The notes beneath the pieces are model-generated. The model had not been told where the DNA came from, made no database searches, and worked only from the letters and a program-made list of their open reading frames with translations. A stretch of 64,000 bases of DNA from Phorcus lineatus (taxonomy: Eukaryota; Mollusca; Gastropoda; Trochida; Trochidae): the NCBI GenBank assembly GCA_921293015.1, contig OV121094.1, positions 36,516,054-36,580,053 of the forward strand. The letters run 5' to 3'. Both the position numbers and the translations under genes were made by a program. Shown here in pieces: positions 11,901 to 26,446 of the stretch; positions within the stretch are counted from its first letter, which is position 1; each line of letters starts with the position of its first letter.

Positions 11901-14900
11901 AATTTGTTCAGTAAGTCTCTTTTGTAAACAGCAAAACAATTAATAGCAAAGAATATATAGATTATATGGTAAGAAGACAATAAGAGTAGAAGAGGATTTT
12001 ATTATATATTTTTAATTCTTAAGCACATTTAGGGATCATATTTATTTCAAAGTATTCTCTCAATTTATATTGTAACAATGTATTTATTCATGATTTCCCA
12101 GGTCCAAATGTCTAAAACAACAAGATTAATGCGCAAATCATTTATTAGTATCACATTAGTTGCATTAGTTGCCGAGGAACGTCAGATAAAATGTTACTTG
12201 TAACAGAGAAGCTAGATTGTATGTGTTAGGTTAGCTGAAGTTAGGATTTTAATGGATAAGCATTACACAAGAGGAGATTCTCTCATTTTGTTTCATTTGC
12301 AACAGAACCAAACTTAGGTGCAGTTGTTGTAAGGAAGATGTTTTTGTTAGGTTGTATGAATGTAAACGTTTTCTGCAATTATAAAATGGTAGCTTATTTG
12401 TATTAGTTCTCGTTCAATCAGATATGCCGAAATAAATCTAACAAAATATTTTGTAATAATTATATAATCTAATTATATTTGTTAATCATTGACTCATTTC
12501 CAAAGCATGGAGATACGTTAAACTTGTTCACCCACCTGTGTCAAACATACGAAAACTTTAGTCTTTAGTCTTATGTTCTTAATGAATCTTTGTAATACAT
12601 TCGACAAATACAAGATTTATTGTAACAAGTAACTAGGACAGATCGAAGATAATATATTGGTTTTAAAGGAAAGATTGATCAGATTAATTAGATTTTATTT
12701 AAGGAAGAAATGCACTTTTACCCTGTAAACGTGTACTGCTGAGTAATTAAACACCCAGATGTGGACGAAATAGGAAAAATAATTAACCAAATTTGGATCA
12801 ATTCATGTGATATATAATTATCTGACAAGCTATATGCGATATCATTTATATTTGGAAAAAAACGGTATTGTCATGTATGTGACATAGTTAGTCATGGAGA
12901 ATAATTATTATGTCTGAATATCGTAAAGACATATCACACATCTATTTCTGCTACATAACCATGATACAAGTCACGCAATTTCCTGATATGTTCAACTCTG
13001 TCATATTAGTCAAGTTCAATGTTAAATATGGACCTGAAAAGACATAGTCTATCAGGAAGTTTCAGAAAACCTATAGATTTTAAGTACAATGTTGGTACAG
13101 GTTACGGGTAGTATTCGTCATTGGTTTACATATCAAATTACTATCTAAATGCTTAAAATACACCTGACACAAGTATAAAAGGTTCCGACATGATAGTATG
13201 TTTTATAAATGAAGAATAAACGTTCCACGCTACCTTTTGATTAACAAAACATAATTTCGTACACTTAACAATGCAGCTAATGTCCTTATTGAAATAAATA
13301 TTTCCTTCATAATTGGTTGAAATAGTGAGAGTCGGCGGGAAACAAGGGAATGGCCCAATGGCCGATTTGAAAGAAGTACATGTATATGTTTTTGTCCTGC
13401 ACGCAGTTCAGTTTAAGTCCTTGATATTCTTTGATAGTACTCTTCTTTCACATCTTCTTTCATATCACAACTGAAAACGGCTGGTGATAATAGCTTAAGG
13501 GAACAACTTATGAATATCTATGTACAACTAATGAATATTCATGTTGTAGAAGATATCAACGATCCTCGTGAAGGCGTTGCTTTTTCCAATGAAAACGAAT
13601 TAAAATTTAGATTAAACTGTGATTGACCAAATAGAATGAAGCTTTATCGTAAGCTAAAGGCTTTCAAGAAAGGTCAGCAATCGTCGGTCTTCGAGTGCCG
13701 ACTACAGCCTATAGATGTCAACAAAATGCTAATGTTAATTCATTAACAAACCTAATCATAGAGTGTTGTTATGGATAATTCTGATTTGCAGTACATGTAT
13801 TGATTTTTATTCATTCAAATCTCAAATGTCACGAAAAAGAATATACAATACCAATCCTATTTTTGTGAATTAAAAGATTCAGATAAAGCTACAAATGCAA
13901 AAACGAATCTTCGGCAATAATGAAGATGACATTCCATTTATTAAAGCAGAAATGGTAAGAAACCATGTATCTTGTGTAACCTTAATGTACAAGCACCGTA
14001 CCTCAACATTTTGAAAGGAACGTAGTTGATTAATAATGAGCAACAGAAGAAGTCGCCATTGTAGCGCTGAAAAAATGTTTCTTGTAATTATAGATTCTTG
14101 ATTATTTCTTTCTTTATTAAAAAAGGATCCCATGGAAGCTATCCCAGAATATAGTGCACTTAAAAACAGAAACTTACTCAATTACTCCTTGATATAATGA
14201 AGTCAATAAGTGTAATTGAGTATCATCTAATGGTTACAAATTACAGTTGGAGGTCGATGAAGTTAGTAAAATTAGTAAAAACTGCCTAAAGACACCCCTC
14301 CCTACAGAGGTAGCTCATGCCTCTTTTTAATAGGGAATATTTAAAGACAGATCAGTTCAAAAACAACTGTTGATGATGCATAATTCATGTTGAATTTGTA
14401 TATATCAAGAAGAAAGCAGTATTAACCTATTAATGTCTAAGACTACTTTTTATCATTGAACGATATAAGATATTCAGAATTTAAGAAGAAACTTGAATTA
14501 AGGTGAACATGGCATGTATATGCATTTATTCTACCCTTTATTCTTACATACCATCGTAACTCTGTCTCGCACTTTGAGACAGCGTTTTGTATTTGCATTC
14601 TCTAATTATTTCTAACTTTAAGCCCGAGGAATGATAATGATATATATCATTTGAAGCTCATGATGTTTTTCGGATCAGTATGGAATATGCTGCCAAAGAA
14701 AAGAAAGTCTTATTTACCTATGATGCATCTATAAATCACAATTATGTATAACTTCTGTAACTAAGAGGATGAAATGTTAACGAAACACAATCGTTAGACA
14801 AATTATTCAAGTATGTTTAACGTGTTATTAAGCTATCACAATTGATATTATGTTGCAAGTCAACATCAGCTGTTTTCTATAGTTTGGTTTTCCAGTGAGT

Positions 14901-15016
14901 TTTTGTTATCTTTTAGCTGTTTTTTATTGCATGAAAGAAAGGATAATTGTGAAAGTTGTGAAAAAGTTTTATTGTTACAAGTGTAAAAGGATAACCTTAA
15001 CACTAACTGCAACTTA
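8928..15016. other. Long AT-rich non-coding stretch
   Basis: Six kilobases without a supported gene or element. The 100-codon minus-strand frame at 13879-14181 and the 79-codon frame at 11049-11288 show no domain, signal or homology I recognise. Frames of this length are expected by chance in a window of this size. A short segment near 14290-14315 resembles the reverse complement of a segment near 61385-61410. Confidence 0.5.
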
Positions 15017-15018
15017 TA

Positions 15019-16416
15019 AACTCTTCAAAAAAAGAAACTTGACATTCATGCCAAATTGATTTTTTCGAAAGGGGTCAATTTTTCTCATGATACATACCTG
15101 TAATTTAAAGAAAGGCTTGCTCAAAAGTGTAAATTTACCCCAAAAAATGGCCCAAAAAGTTTACGTTGTAGTTTACGTCCAAATGCATTTTCTGCCAAAG
15201 CACGTGCAGCATGGGATCATGAAGGTTTACATGCATACACGTCTGCTTCATTCACGTTCATTCAGTCTACACAACATCAGTACAGCGACCTGAAGAATGC
15301 CAAGACTGAACAGAGCGCAACGCAACAACGCTATTGGCAGACTGCAAGCAGGAGCGACGCAGCGAGATGTTGCAACACACTTTGGCGTGTCCAGACAGAC
15401 GATCTCTTCATTGTGGACCCGTTTCAACACCCGAAACAGCGTTGATGATAGGCCAAGGTCAGGCAGACCAAGGGTGACTACTCGGGCCCAAGATCGGTAC
15501 ATCCGACTGCTCCACCCTCGGGAACGCACCAGGACAGCAACGTCAACAACAACAAAGATACCAGGCCTGCGTCGAATTAACGCAATGTCATCTGGCGGAA
15601 CGTCTCCAGTGGTGTCAACAGAGGATGAGATGGGCACGTGCAAGGTGGAGAACCGTTCTCTTGACTGATGAGTCCCGTTTTCTGCTTCGACGAAGTGATG
15701 GACGAGCACGCGTATACCGACGTCGTGGAGAACGTTATGCTGCCAAGTGTTTACAGGAGGTTGTCCCATTTGGAGGTGGGAGTGTCATGGTGTGGGCCGG
15801 GATTCGTCATGGTTATAGAACACCCCTTGTGCATATGTTGTGGGTAACCTCACAGGAGTACGGTATAGGGACTTGATCCTACAGCCTTACGTTATTCCTC
15901 ACGTCAACGTCCAAGGTGGTCTCTTTTAGAAGGACAATGCTCGACCACATAATGCACGTGTTTGTCAAGACTTTTTACAGCGTAAGAATATCCAGACATT
16001 GCCATGGCCAGCCAGGTCACCAGATTTGTCACCAATTGAGCATCTCTTTGACGAACTGGATCGACGCGTGCGCAGTAGGAATCCACCACCACAAACACTT
16101 CCAGGACTTCTTGCAGCACGAATGGCAGAACATTCCACAGGCTGTGATAGACAACCTAATTGCATCCATGGGTCGTCGGTGCCAAGCAATAATCAATGAC
16201 AATGGTGGCCATACCCGATACTGACATTTGTGCACCCCTGTGATGTTGAAACACTTGTGCACCTGTGCATTTCCAGATCATGCTTATTCTGAACAAAATT
16301 TACTGAACAGAGATCTTCAAACAGCGTTTTAGTTTTCATTTCAATGTTTATCTTGCATCTGTGGTCTTTATATTGAACTTTGAAAGTCAGTGTCAAGTTT
16401 CTTTTTTTGGAGAGTT
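15019..16416 (+). mobile_element. Tc1/mariner-superfamily transposon (Tc1-like), inactive
   Basis: Terminal inverted repeats of 26 bp are visible. The left end is AACTCTTCAAAAAAAGAAAC followed by TTGACA (15019-15044). The right end (16391-16416) is its reverse complement with one mismatch. Each end is bordered by TA (15017-15018 and 16417-16418), the target site of this superfamily. The 1.4-kb length is usual for the group. The single gene inside is a broken transposase (separate entry). The ends and coding remnant mark a fairly recent but non-autonomous copy. Confidence 0.95.
15297..16224 (+). pseudogene. Tc1-like DD34E transposase pseudogene
   Basis: The protein would bind the TIRs and catalyse cut-and-paste transposition. 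From ATG 15297 the N-terminal helix-turn-helix is intact (RDVATHFGVSRQTISSLW), followed by the GRPR hinge (RPRSGRPR) and the start of the second DNA-binding half. About 30 or more residues between the second HTH and the catalytic core appear deleted near 15590, with a frame change by 15625. The core reads VLLTDESRF (first Asp), GGGSVMVWAGI, then KDNARPHNARV (second Asp) and SPDLSPIEH (Glu). There are 34 residues between the second Asp and the Glu, the Tc1 signature. A TAG interrupts the line just before the second Asp (about 15926). Another frameshift near 16090 puts the C-terminus (MGRRCQAIINDNGGHTRY) in a different frame. All catalytic residues survive, but the reading frame does not. Confidence 0.93.
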
Positions 16417-16418
16417 TA

Positions 16419-18989
<2,571 letters not shown>

Positions 18990-19839
18990 TCGACAGCGTT
19001 TTTTCGAACCAACTTTGTTTTATCAATATTTACTCGTAGTCCTGAAAAACGTTCAAACGGGTTTAGAGTGTTTAAAACTGCTTGTAGACAAGTTTTTGTG
19101 CCATCCAGCATCATAGATGTGTCGTCTGAAAACTGAGCTAGCAGACGTTTAGTGGTACCAATCTTTATCCCCTTGATAAGTTTATTACCTTTAATCAATC
19201 TGGTTAATATTTCGGAACATATAATGAAATATATACATGGTGAAATTGGGTCCACTTGGCGAAAGCCCCGACTAAGCCTGAAAAAGGAACTTGCGAAACC
19301 GTTGACTAATACACATGATTCAGAGTTTTCGTACAGTATTCTAATCTATTTACGAACTGACGGACCAATATTAAAGTAGGTTAAAGCATTTTGAATAAGA
19401 CCCCAATCCAGAGAATCAAAAGCGTTTTCGAAATCTATAAGCATTAACAGACCAGGTATTTGGTAAGTATCAACATATTCCATAACATCATACACTTGTC
19501 TTGTTACTTCTACCATATATATCTACCTTTAATAAAACCCTTCTGTTCTTCGCTATGAAACAAAGCGAGAGTAGGTTTTATCCTCTGAGCTATAGCCGAT
19601 GAAGCAAGTTTTAGGTAATATTGAGTAATGATATTGGTCTCCAATTTTTAAAAAATTTCTTTGGCTAATCCTCTTTTGGAATACATGTAATAATTCCTTG
19701 CACTTGCTTAACTGAGAAGGCGTTATTTCTAAAAGCAAAATTTAATGATTTGATAAGGTATTTATTTAGATCACGCCAAAAGAAACAAATACTGCGGAAA
19801 AACCATCTGGGCCGGGGCTTTTATCGTTTATAATACGTT
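18990..19839 (-). pseudogene. LINE reverse transcriptase domain with motifs A-C
   Basis: The RT copies element RNA at the nicked target. Its blocks appear in order on the minus strand. SPGPDGFS is at about 19800-19825, NWRPISLLN at 19619-19645, and SSAIAQRIKPTL just after a one-base deletion. QKGFIKGRY follows near 19530. Motif A is DFENAFDS (19412-19435), and motif B is GFRQVDPISP, with Val where Gly is usual. Motif C is FSDDT at about 19119-19133, with Ser in place of the usual Ala of F/YADD. KINxxKTK-like VNIDKTK closes the palm. At least three frame changes and several stops occur. Both catalytic Asp pairs are still legible. Confidence 0.93.
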
Positions 19840-20539
19840 TTAAGGTTTTAAGGCATTGACGACTTCATCATAAGTAAGTTCTCCTTCCGTAATTTCTGCC
19901 AAATCGTCAATTATTTTAGAATGTTCCTTTGGTAATAAATCATCTAAATTAATTTGGGAGATATGTTTTTCAAAATAAAGGGTTTCGTAAAATGTTTTTG
20001 TCTCACTTAAGATATCAGAAATGTTTGAAATAGTTTTTCCAGAGGTTTTTTCATATTGAATAAATGATTTCTTAAGAAAGTTTCTCAATTCCAAATTCAA
20101 AATGAATTTCGTTGGTTTTTCCCCTTTTTCAATCCATTTAGCTTTGGCTCTAATAAAACACCCCCTAGCCTTGATTTCGCTAATTGGCTCCAATTCGGAA
20201 TTGACTTTTTCCATTTCTTCTAATTACTTTTCTTTGTCCTCAAGTGTTTCTGATTCTTCAAGTTCGATCGTCAAAACTGAAAGGATTTCATTTAATTGTT
20301 TTTCTTTTTTTTTCTCTATTCTTTTTTTTACTACTGGAGTAATATATGGTTTTACCTCTTACTAAACCATTAATATGGTTTCCCATAAAAGATGATCCGA
20401 AATTTTAAAACCTTCTTCATCTATATATTCCTCACAAATTTCCTAATCGTATCTTTAACTAGTTTTACATAGTCCGGATCATTTAACAGAGAATTATTAA
20501 ACTTACAAAAACCTTTACCGCGTACAATCTCGTTTAGTT
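19840..20539 (-). pseudogene. LINE linker between endonuclease and reverse transcriptase
   Basis: A basic, coiled-coil-like segment rich in Lys and Glu (about 20215-20360) leads into ARGCFIRAKAKWIEKGEKPT at about 20100-20165. The next residues, KFILNLELRN, complete the familiar pre-RT block of L1/Tx1 elements. A stop near 20222 and a frame change near 20365 interrupt it. The 124-codon frame at 19840-20214 covers the second half and ends as the RT fingers begin. Confidence 0.85.
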
Positions 20540-21060
20540 GCAGACTCATTTCTATTATAGAATGGTCTGAATTAAAGCCAGAGTCAATTTCGGTATATTC
20601 TATTGATGAAAGGAGATTATGCAAAACAAAGGAAATAATCAAGACGTGATTGTTTCAATGGGGTAGGTTGTCGCCAAGTATATATTTTTTCATAAGGATT
20701 GGATAATCTCCATGGATCTTTCAGATCATACAATTCAATAAGATCATCTATTTTTGCTCTCACTTTAGGGTTGTTTACATGTTTGTAATTAAATTGATCA
20801 AAAATTGGATTTAAAGCACAATTCCAATCCCCACAGATAATTAAAAATTCCGACTCTGATTTATTTCATGTCTACAATTCGTTCGTAGAATTTGGGTGTG
20901 TTTTCGTTAGGGCCATACAAGTTTAAAAGAAGATATTCACTATCATCAATTTCAACATCTAAACCCTTTAAGTTCTTAAAATCTTCTGGCAAGTTATGTC
21001 TTAAACTAAACATGCCATACTTTCGTTAATATTCCATGAATATAAATAACATAATGTTGC
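20540..21060 (-). pseudogene. LINE endonuclease domain (APE-like), internally deleted
   Basis: This domain nicks target DNA to prime reverse transcription. The expected first strand (YSWNIN) appears at about 21045-21060 and then the frame breaks. The next recognisable block, LLLNLYGPNENTPKFYERI, begins about 20945, so most of the first half is missing. GDWN, the catalytic Asp/Asn block, is at 20822-20836. The segment DLIELYDLKDPWR lies at 20705-20745. The terminal SDHSIIEM with the catalytic His is at about 20550-20580. Stops and frameshifts separate the blocks. Loss of the early catalytic Glu segment would abolish activity even if the frame were intact. Confidence 0.88.
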
Positions 21061-23520
21061 ATGTTTATCAGTGCATGTGAGAAGATGAGGAAATAGAATT
21101 TCAATGAATGAGTTGTTCCTCAGTTTCAATGAAAAGTTCTTGTTTACATTAAACGATCATAGTTCATTATTGCTGTGCTCCATACCATCCAATAAGAATT
21201 TTGCTTTAGTTAAGGAACGAAAATTAATTAATTCCTCTATTTCCAAGATATATTCAGGTTCAATACAAATATCCATTCACAATTAATATTTTATATTTTC
21301 AACATTACTCATGACATGTTTTTAATAACATTGTAACAAAATTGTATCATATGGACCATACACAACGCAACAAAATACATTGATTTTTTAATTACCATAT
21401 GTCATACCTGTATCGCCATCAAGAGTTTAGATTGGTCTATGTTTAGAGTATGTGCTGGCAAGAAGAGTTTATTAATCATAACTTAAAACCATCACCTTAC
21501 CTTTTTTTCTTTAAACACATATTTCCCTGTTTACGAATTATATGTATCGTCTGATAAAAATTATAAACTTTCAGTTTGAAATTGAATAAATAATTCATAA
21601 TTGAATATCAGTACTCTCACTTTGAAACTTAATCATAAGGCATTAGAACGATTTGTAATAAATCAAAGGTGGTTCAAGCATCCGTAGTCTATAAGAAGAA
21701 CATCTTTACTTGGAAAATGGCAGTACCTTAAATTATTGAATAGAATACTGTATGCGCACTTCTATCATCTTTTTGACATTTAAAATAAATCATATTCTTT
21801 ACAATAATTGCTGAAGACATTACTACATTGAATACAACGGTTGAAAATAAAATAGAAACCGAAAAGCAGCATGTTTAAAACATTTATTGTGTTGAATTTA
21901 AGATACACAGCATGTACTCAGATAAGATATTGACGATAATTCAAGTTTCCCAGTTGTTCCCATAACAATGACGACAAAGTCTCTTATAACTTCTGCTTAT
22001 AGAGATTTAGTTTTTAAAAGTGTTTGCCACGATATTGTACACATATAACTCACTATGTTGTGGATTGAGTATCGTAAGAAATTCCTTCCTTGAAGAGTAC
22101 ACTGACACGTCCAAGATATTGAACCAATATCACGTGAATGCAGACAGGACAACTGATACCTTTTAATCTAGTGAATCCTCATCAATACTCAGGTTTTATG
22201 AGTGTCGCTAAGTGGATCGGATCGATATTGTCTCCAATCTCGACCAGAAATGTCAAATAACTGTCAAAAATGCATATAAAACATTTTCTATAAACCAGCG
22301 CACTTTTAATCAATTATTAAAGGAGTGAAATTCCGTTGGATGTTTCTTCAGATTCCACCCATTTAATATCAGTTTAAGCAAACCTTGCCTTATTTAGGGG
22401 TTAAAACTTAGCCTTAATCGACCTTGTTTAATTAGTCGTAGAATGAATTTTCATAATTCAATCCCAACAACCGAATAAGTTCTAATATAAGTATATTTAA
22501 AACGAGATAAGTCAACAGTATTACGTTTATCAACATATTGCTAAACGACTTGTTTATTTCGAATGAAATAGGAAGAAATTAAAAAAGAATGGAATTAATG
22601 ATCAAGACTTGCCATTCAGATTGTGAACAAATTTAATCTTCATCACCAATAGCATAAATGTTTGTACTGTTCCGTCCCGTCGATTGTGAATTGATAAACT
22701 GTGAGACCATAAGACTTGATACAATAGGAGTATTCTAAACGAAATCATACAAATATATTAAACAAACAGCGGTCTCTCATTTTTAATTCACAGAAGTTAG
22801 CGAATTTAACGTACAAGACTTACGTTTGTTTAAAAACCTCATTAATGTAACATGTATGATATCAAACATAAACTTAAACTCTGGCATACAGAAATAACTC
22901 TGTTGCAAAACTCAATCTCATAAACTGATCAACTGCATCCTAGATATCACCCTTTGTAACAACAGCTTAACATGTCTAATCACACATCTATCGATCGAAG
23001 ATTATTATCCCTTTCTTTTTAGAGGTCATTTTCCTCCTCTTGAAATAAACTTAGATGTGTGTGCCGCATAATAACATAGTGCCATTATTTGATAAGAAAT
23101 TCGATACATGAGAGATGATATTAAATCATTACGTCACACCTAATGACAGAGTTGATGTTTATAGTCAACGATAGTTATCAATATGAGCAGTTGTTATAAC
23201 TTACGGACAATTGTCGACAAAAAAATGTATATAGTTATTTTTTTATAGGTTTAAGTATAGAATTTGTAGTCATAGCATCTGTATGGTCATTTCAGTTTCA
23301 TTTCTGTTATTCCCTAACTACCTTTAATGTGGCTGATTTATTTTCAATAAAAAATCGATGAAATGTTTCTTCTACGTTCGTTTGTATGTGTGTTTAGGGG
23401 GTTTCATAAAAAAAACTGCATTAGTAACATTTCTTATTTGAATTTTAAACATTGCACCAGACCTGATTGTCATTATACAAAGAATGTGACATTTTAGGTT
23501 AACCAGGACTGAATGCTTTT
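21061..23520. other. Non-coding stretch, possibly LINE 5' flank
   Basis: The minus strand of 21104-21286 may still be LINE sequence, because a run translating to EELINFRSLTKAKFLLDGM lies upstream of the endonuclease start. I cannot assign it to ORF1. The rest, to 23520, shows no recognisable gene or repeat. Confidence 0.4.
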
Positions 23521-23528
23521 TGCTTCTT

Positions 23529-23847
23529 AATAATAATAATAAATGGGTACTTATTGTGCGCTATAGTCCATCCAAAGCATGCTCAATGCGCTACACATTT
23601 ATTACCCTGAAGGAATTGTACTCTCGATGCAGCTACTAAGCGCTTCGCGCGACCATATAGGTCCATACATCCCATATTCAGGTACCCAATTGTACCGCTG
23701 GGTGGACTGGGTGCAATGTGGATGAAGTACATGTACCTTGCCAAAGGACACAACACAGTGTAAAGCCCAGGTGACAAATGTTTGGTGTCTCCACCCGGAT
23801 TCGAACCCGGGCCGTTTGCGCGCTGACTACTACATCCACATGTTCCA
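23529..23847 (-). mobile_element. SINE with (ATT)n tail and tRNA-like B box
   Basis: On the minus strand a Pol III B-box-like GGTTCGAATCC (about 23796-23806) lies near the 5' end. The body follows, and the 3' end carries a GCGC...GCATGCTCAATGCGC-like module and a TAATAA repeat (23529-23541). The exact 8-bp sequence TGCTTCTT flanks both sides (23521-23528 and 23848-23855), fitting a target duplication. The A box is not convincing, so the tRNA part is degenerate. Related 3' modules lie at 34663-34955 and 38086-38240. The frames across it (23583-23777, 23738-23965) are not genes. Confidence 0.75.
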
Positions 23848-23880
23848 TGCTTCTTGCTTAGCGTGCTTTGGTCTTTTCAT

Positions 23881-24300
23881 AAGGAATATCTGTACTGATA
23901 TCAACAAATCTCTATTCTTTTCAGTATACTCTGATTCAATCAAGTACAAATTAATGCTAATATGATTAATTAATGTACATATAATTTTTTTCCATGATCA
24001 ATTGCATTGGTCAAGTGCAGGTTTATAAGTCTTGTTTAAGATTATACTTGAAGACATGTATGTATGAAGAACTGACTTTTAAAGATCTGAAAAAGGAATA
24101 TCTGTACTGATATTAACAAATCTCTATTCTTTTCAGTATAATCTGATTCAATTTGATCAAGTACAAATTAATGCTAATATTATTAATTAATGTACATATG
24201 ATTCTTTTCCATGATCAATTGCATTGATCAAGCGCAGGTTTATAAGTCTTGTTTAAGAGTATTCTTGAAGACATGTATGTATGAAATGACTTTTAAAGAC
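23881..24300. repeat. Tandem duplication of a 212-bp segment
   Basis: AAGGAATATCTGTACTGATA at 23881 recurs at 24093, an offset of 212 bp. The following roughly 200 bp repeat with scattered substitutions and small indels, including TTCATGCTAATAT-type and GCAGGTTTATAAGTCTTG segments. This is one simple segmental tandem duplication, old enough to have diverged slightly. No coding content. Confidence 0.92.
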
Positions 24301-24612
24301 CTGGAAAGACCTAAAAACATCGAATTAAACCATAAGCAATAAAAAGAATTGGCTTATTTGGTTCACCTCCTGTTTGTTGACTTGAATGTATTTGTTGTGT
24401 TCTAGATAGCCTATATCACTCATATAGTAAACTATGATAATCAACCTAGCTCGTCGAAGCACGACCATCAATCAATGTTACCGTATATGTTCCAATGTAT
24501 GAGAGCTATAATTATTCTAATTTAGGTCAATTCTATTCTCTTTTTATTCAAACACTACATATTGAGACAAAGATGATTACTCAATGGGATATTCTTTTGT
24601 TAAGGGCAAAAC

Positions 24613-25857
24613 GGCCTAAGAGTAATTGAGGGGTCCGGATGACGGGGTCTCTAAAACAACTGTAAAATGCAACCTAGTCCTTCAAAAAAGCCTAAATGGG
24701 ATTTTTCTTATAGCTGAGATAATTTTCTATACAATGATATATAACATGAAACCTTTTGAATTTGGTTGCAGACCGATTTATCACCTTGAAAACGTCATAT
24801 TTTCGAGTTTGGTTGCAGTCCCCTATAGGCCACTGCAACCAAATTCTTGAAACCATCAAAATACACGTTTTCATAGAACAGAAGAGTCTTGACTAAACAT
24901 AATTTGGTTGCAGAGAGAAACTAAACGATGATATCGCAAATGTTGGAACTTTACCTGGCTGTTTATTTACATTTCAATGAAACATCGGCAACTTGCTCAA
25001 AGCTACCGAGTCCGGTTTTCGATCACGTCGTGTCCCGCTTCGCTGTCGTTTCTGACAGAGTGGATAGAAAATTTCTACTAACCTTGTTAAATCTAACATT
25101 CTCTATAGTTTATCATGTCTTGGCAAGTATTTATGCCATTCCTTGACCAAATTATTCCTAAATTGCAATTTGTTTTTACAACGTGGCCCCGAGACGAATT
25201 CGAATTGTTGTCAAATCTCATCACTATTCTCATTGGTTGTAACAGATGCCTCTGATAGCAAACTAATTTTGATAGAAAATAAACATCATCAAGTATGTTT
25301 AATGATTAGTTTCTATCTAAAAACCGATCAAACTCAATCATGAATAAGTAAAAACGAACGTCAAAATATTATTGAAAATGTTTTATACTGAATTAGCCAA
25401 TTGAAAGACGTGTTACATAGCGCATGGTATTACGTCACACGTTGTGTCAGAGGGAACATGTCAAACTGAAACTGTTGATTTGGTCGTTTTCTCGTCAATT
25501 TAGGTAAATTTGAAGTCTCCTGCAACCAAATTGATCTGATAATCTTTTCAAAACATAATTGTATTACCTGCAACCAAATTATTATTAGCCAAGACATGAA
25601 AAATGATGTATATTTGACAAAAAATAATTTGGTTGCAGTTGCCTATAAGGGACTGCAACCAAACTCGAAAATTACTCGATTTCATGATGATTTTTCACTT
25701 TGCAACCAAATTCCAGGATTCCTGATAATATAGTATGTTACAGTAAATTAATTCAGCTTTCGGAATATCTTCATCTGAGCTATTTTCAAGGACTGGGTAG
25801 CATTTTATTGACGTTTTAGATATCCCGTCATTCGGACCCCTCAATTACTCTTAGGCC
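24613..25857. mobile_element. 1,245-bp palindromic DNA transposon, non-autonomous, 8-bp TSD
   Basis: Both ends begin GGCCTAAGAGTAATTGAGGG and continue GTCCG(G/A)ATGACGGG in inverted orientation. The 8-bp GGCAAAAC occurs exactly on each side (24605-24612 and 25858-25865), a clear target duplication. Inverted similarity extends inward about 300 bp on both sides (24613-24915 and 25510-25857). It includes nine copies of a TTTGGTTGCAG-type motif in both orientations. The 8-bp duplication fits hAT, P or Merlin superfamilies. The terminal bases do not match the typical hAT (CAGGG/TAGGG) start, so I leave the class open. The centre (24916-25509) has only short frames of 72 and 66 codons with no transposase motif. 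Confidence 0.88.
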
Positions 25858-25983
25858 GGCAAAACGAGTATTCATTTACTTAAAAAAGGCAAGTTTGGAA
25901 CATCGCGACTAAATCTGTATATGATAACATGGGATTTAAAGCAGCTTACTAAAGTCTTTGACTTCTTTCATGCCTTCTTCAAT

Positions 25984-26140
25984 TATTGCAGGGTAAAGGA
26001 TCGCAAACCTGGTGGGCTACACATTGCGGTAAACCTGCGAGCAGCCGCTTGAACTACCGACCCACGGGTGATGGAATCAGTGAAGCATTGCACCCAAACC
26101 TAATTGCATGTAGACTAGTTCTCTGCTGCAGAGAAGGTTT
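25984..26140 (-). mobile_element. 5'-truncated copy of the tRNA-derived SINE family
   Basis: The run TTATTGCAGGG, CATTGCGGTAAACCTGCGAG, GCATTGCACCCAAACCTAA and GTTCTCTGCTGCAGA matches, in order, the body of the SINE at 46952-47271. The tRNA-like head is absent and similarity stops near 26140. On the minus strand this is a 5' truncation, which is common for retroposed copies. The 68-codon frame at 25986-26192 lies in it and is not a gene. Confidence 0.8.
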
Positions 26141-26383
26141 AAAAATTACAACCATTATAAATATAGCCTTGCAAAACATGTTCAAGCAGTGATATCTACT
26201 TTCCTTTGAAAAACAATGTTGGTGTTAAAAAATGAGTAGATTATTTTCGCATTCATAACTAAAACAAATACTGAGAGGGACTTGAGAAACAATCTTTTAA
26301 AGACGAAACGAAGTTCTTGTCTCCGTCTTAACACCCTTGAAAGTACTAAGCCGGCAAAACAATCAAAATCCGTCTCTTATCTA

Positions 26384-26446
26384 TTATCATATGACATTTT
26401 TCTATTTTCATATGACATTTTTCTATTTTCATATGACATTTTTCTA
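26384..26446. repeat. Three tandem copies of a 21-bp unit
   Basis: The unit TATTTTCATATGACATTTTTC occurs three times in a row, the first copy with one substitution. Because 21 is a multiple of three, the overlapping frames on both strands stay open through it (26282-26533 and 26346-26585), spelling repeated FSYDIFL or KCHMKIE. I see no evidence that either is expressed. Confidence 0.9.

Noticed and set aside
13879-14181. 100-codon minus-strand frame
   Set aside because: No recognisable domain or splice context. A few frames of this size are expected by chance in 64 kb of AT-rich DNA.
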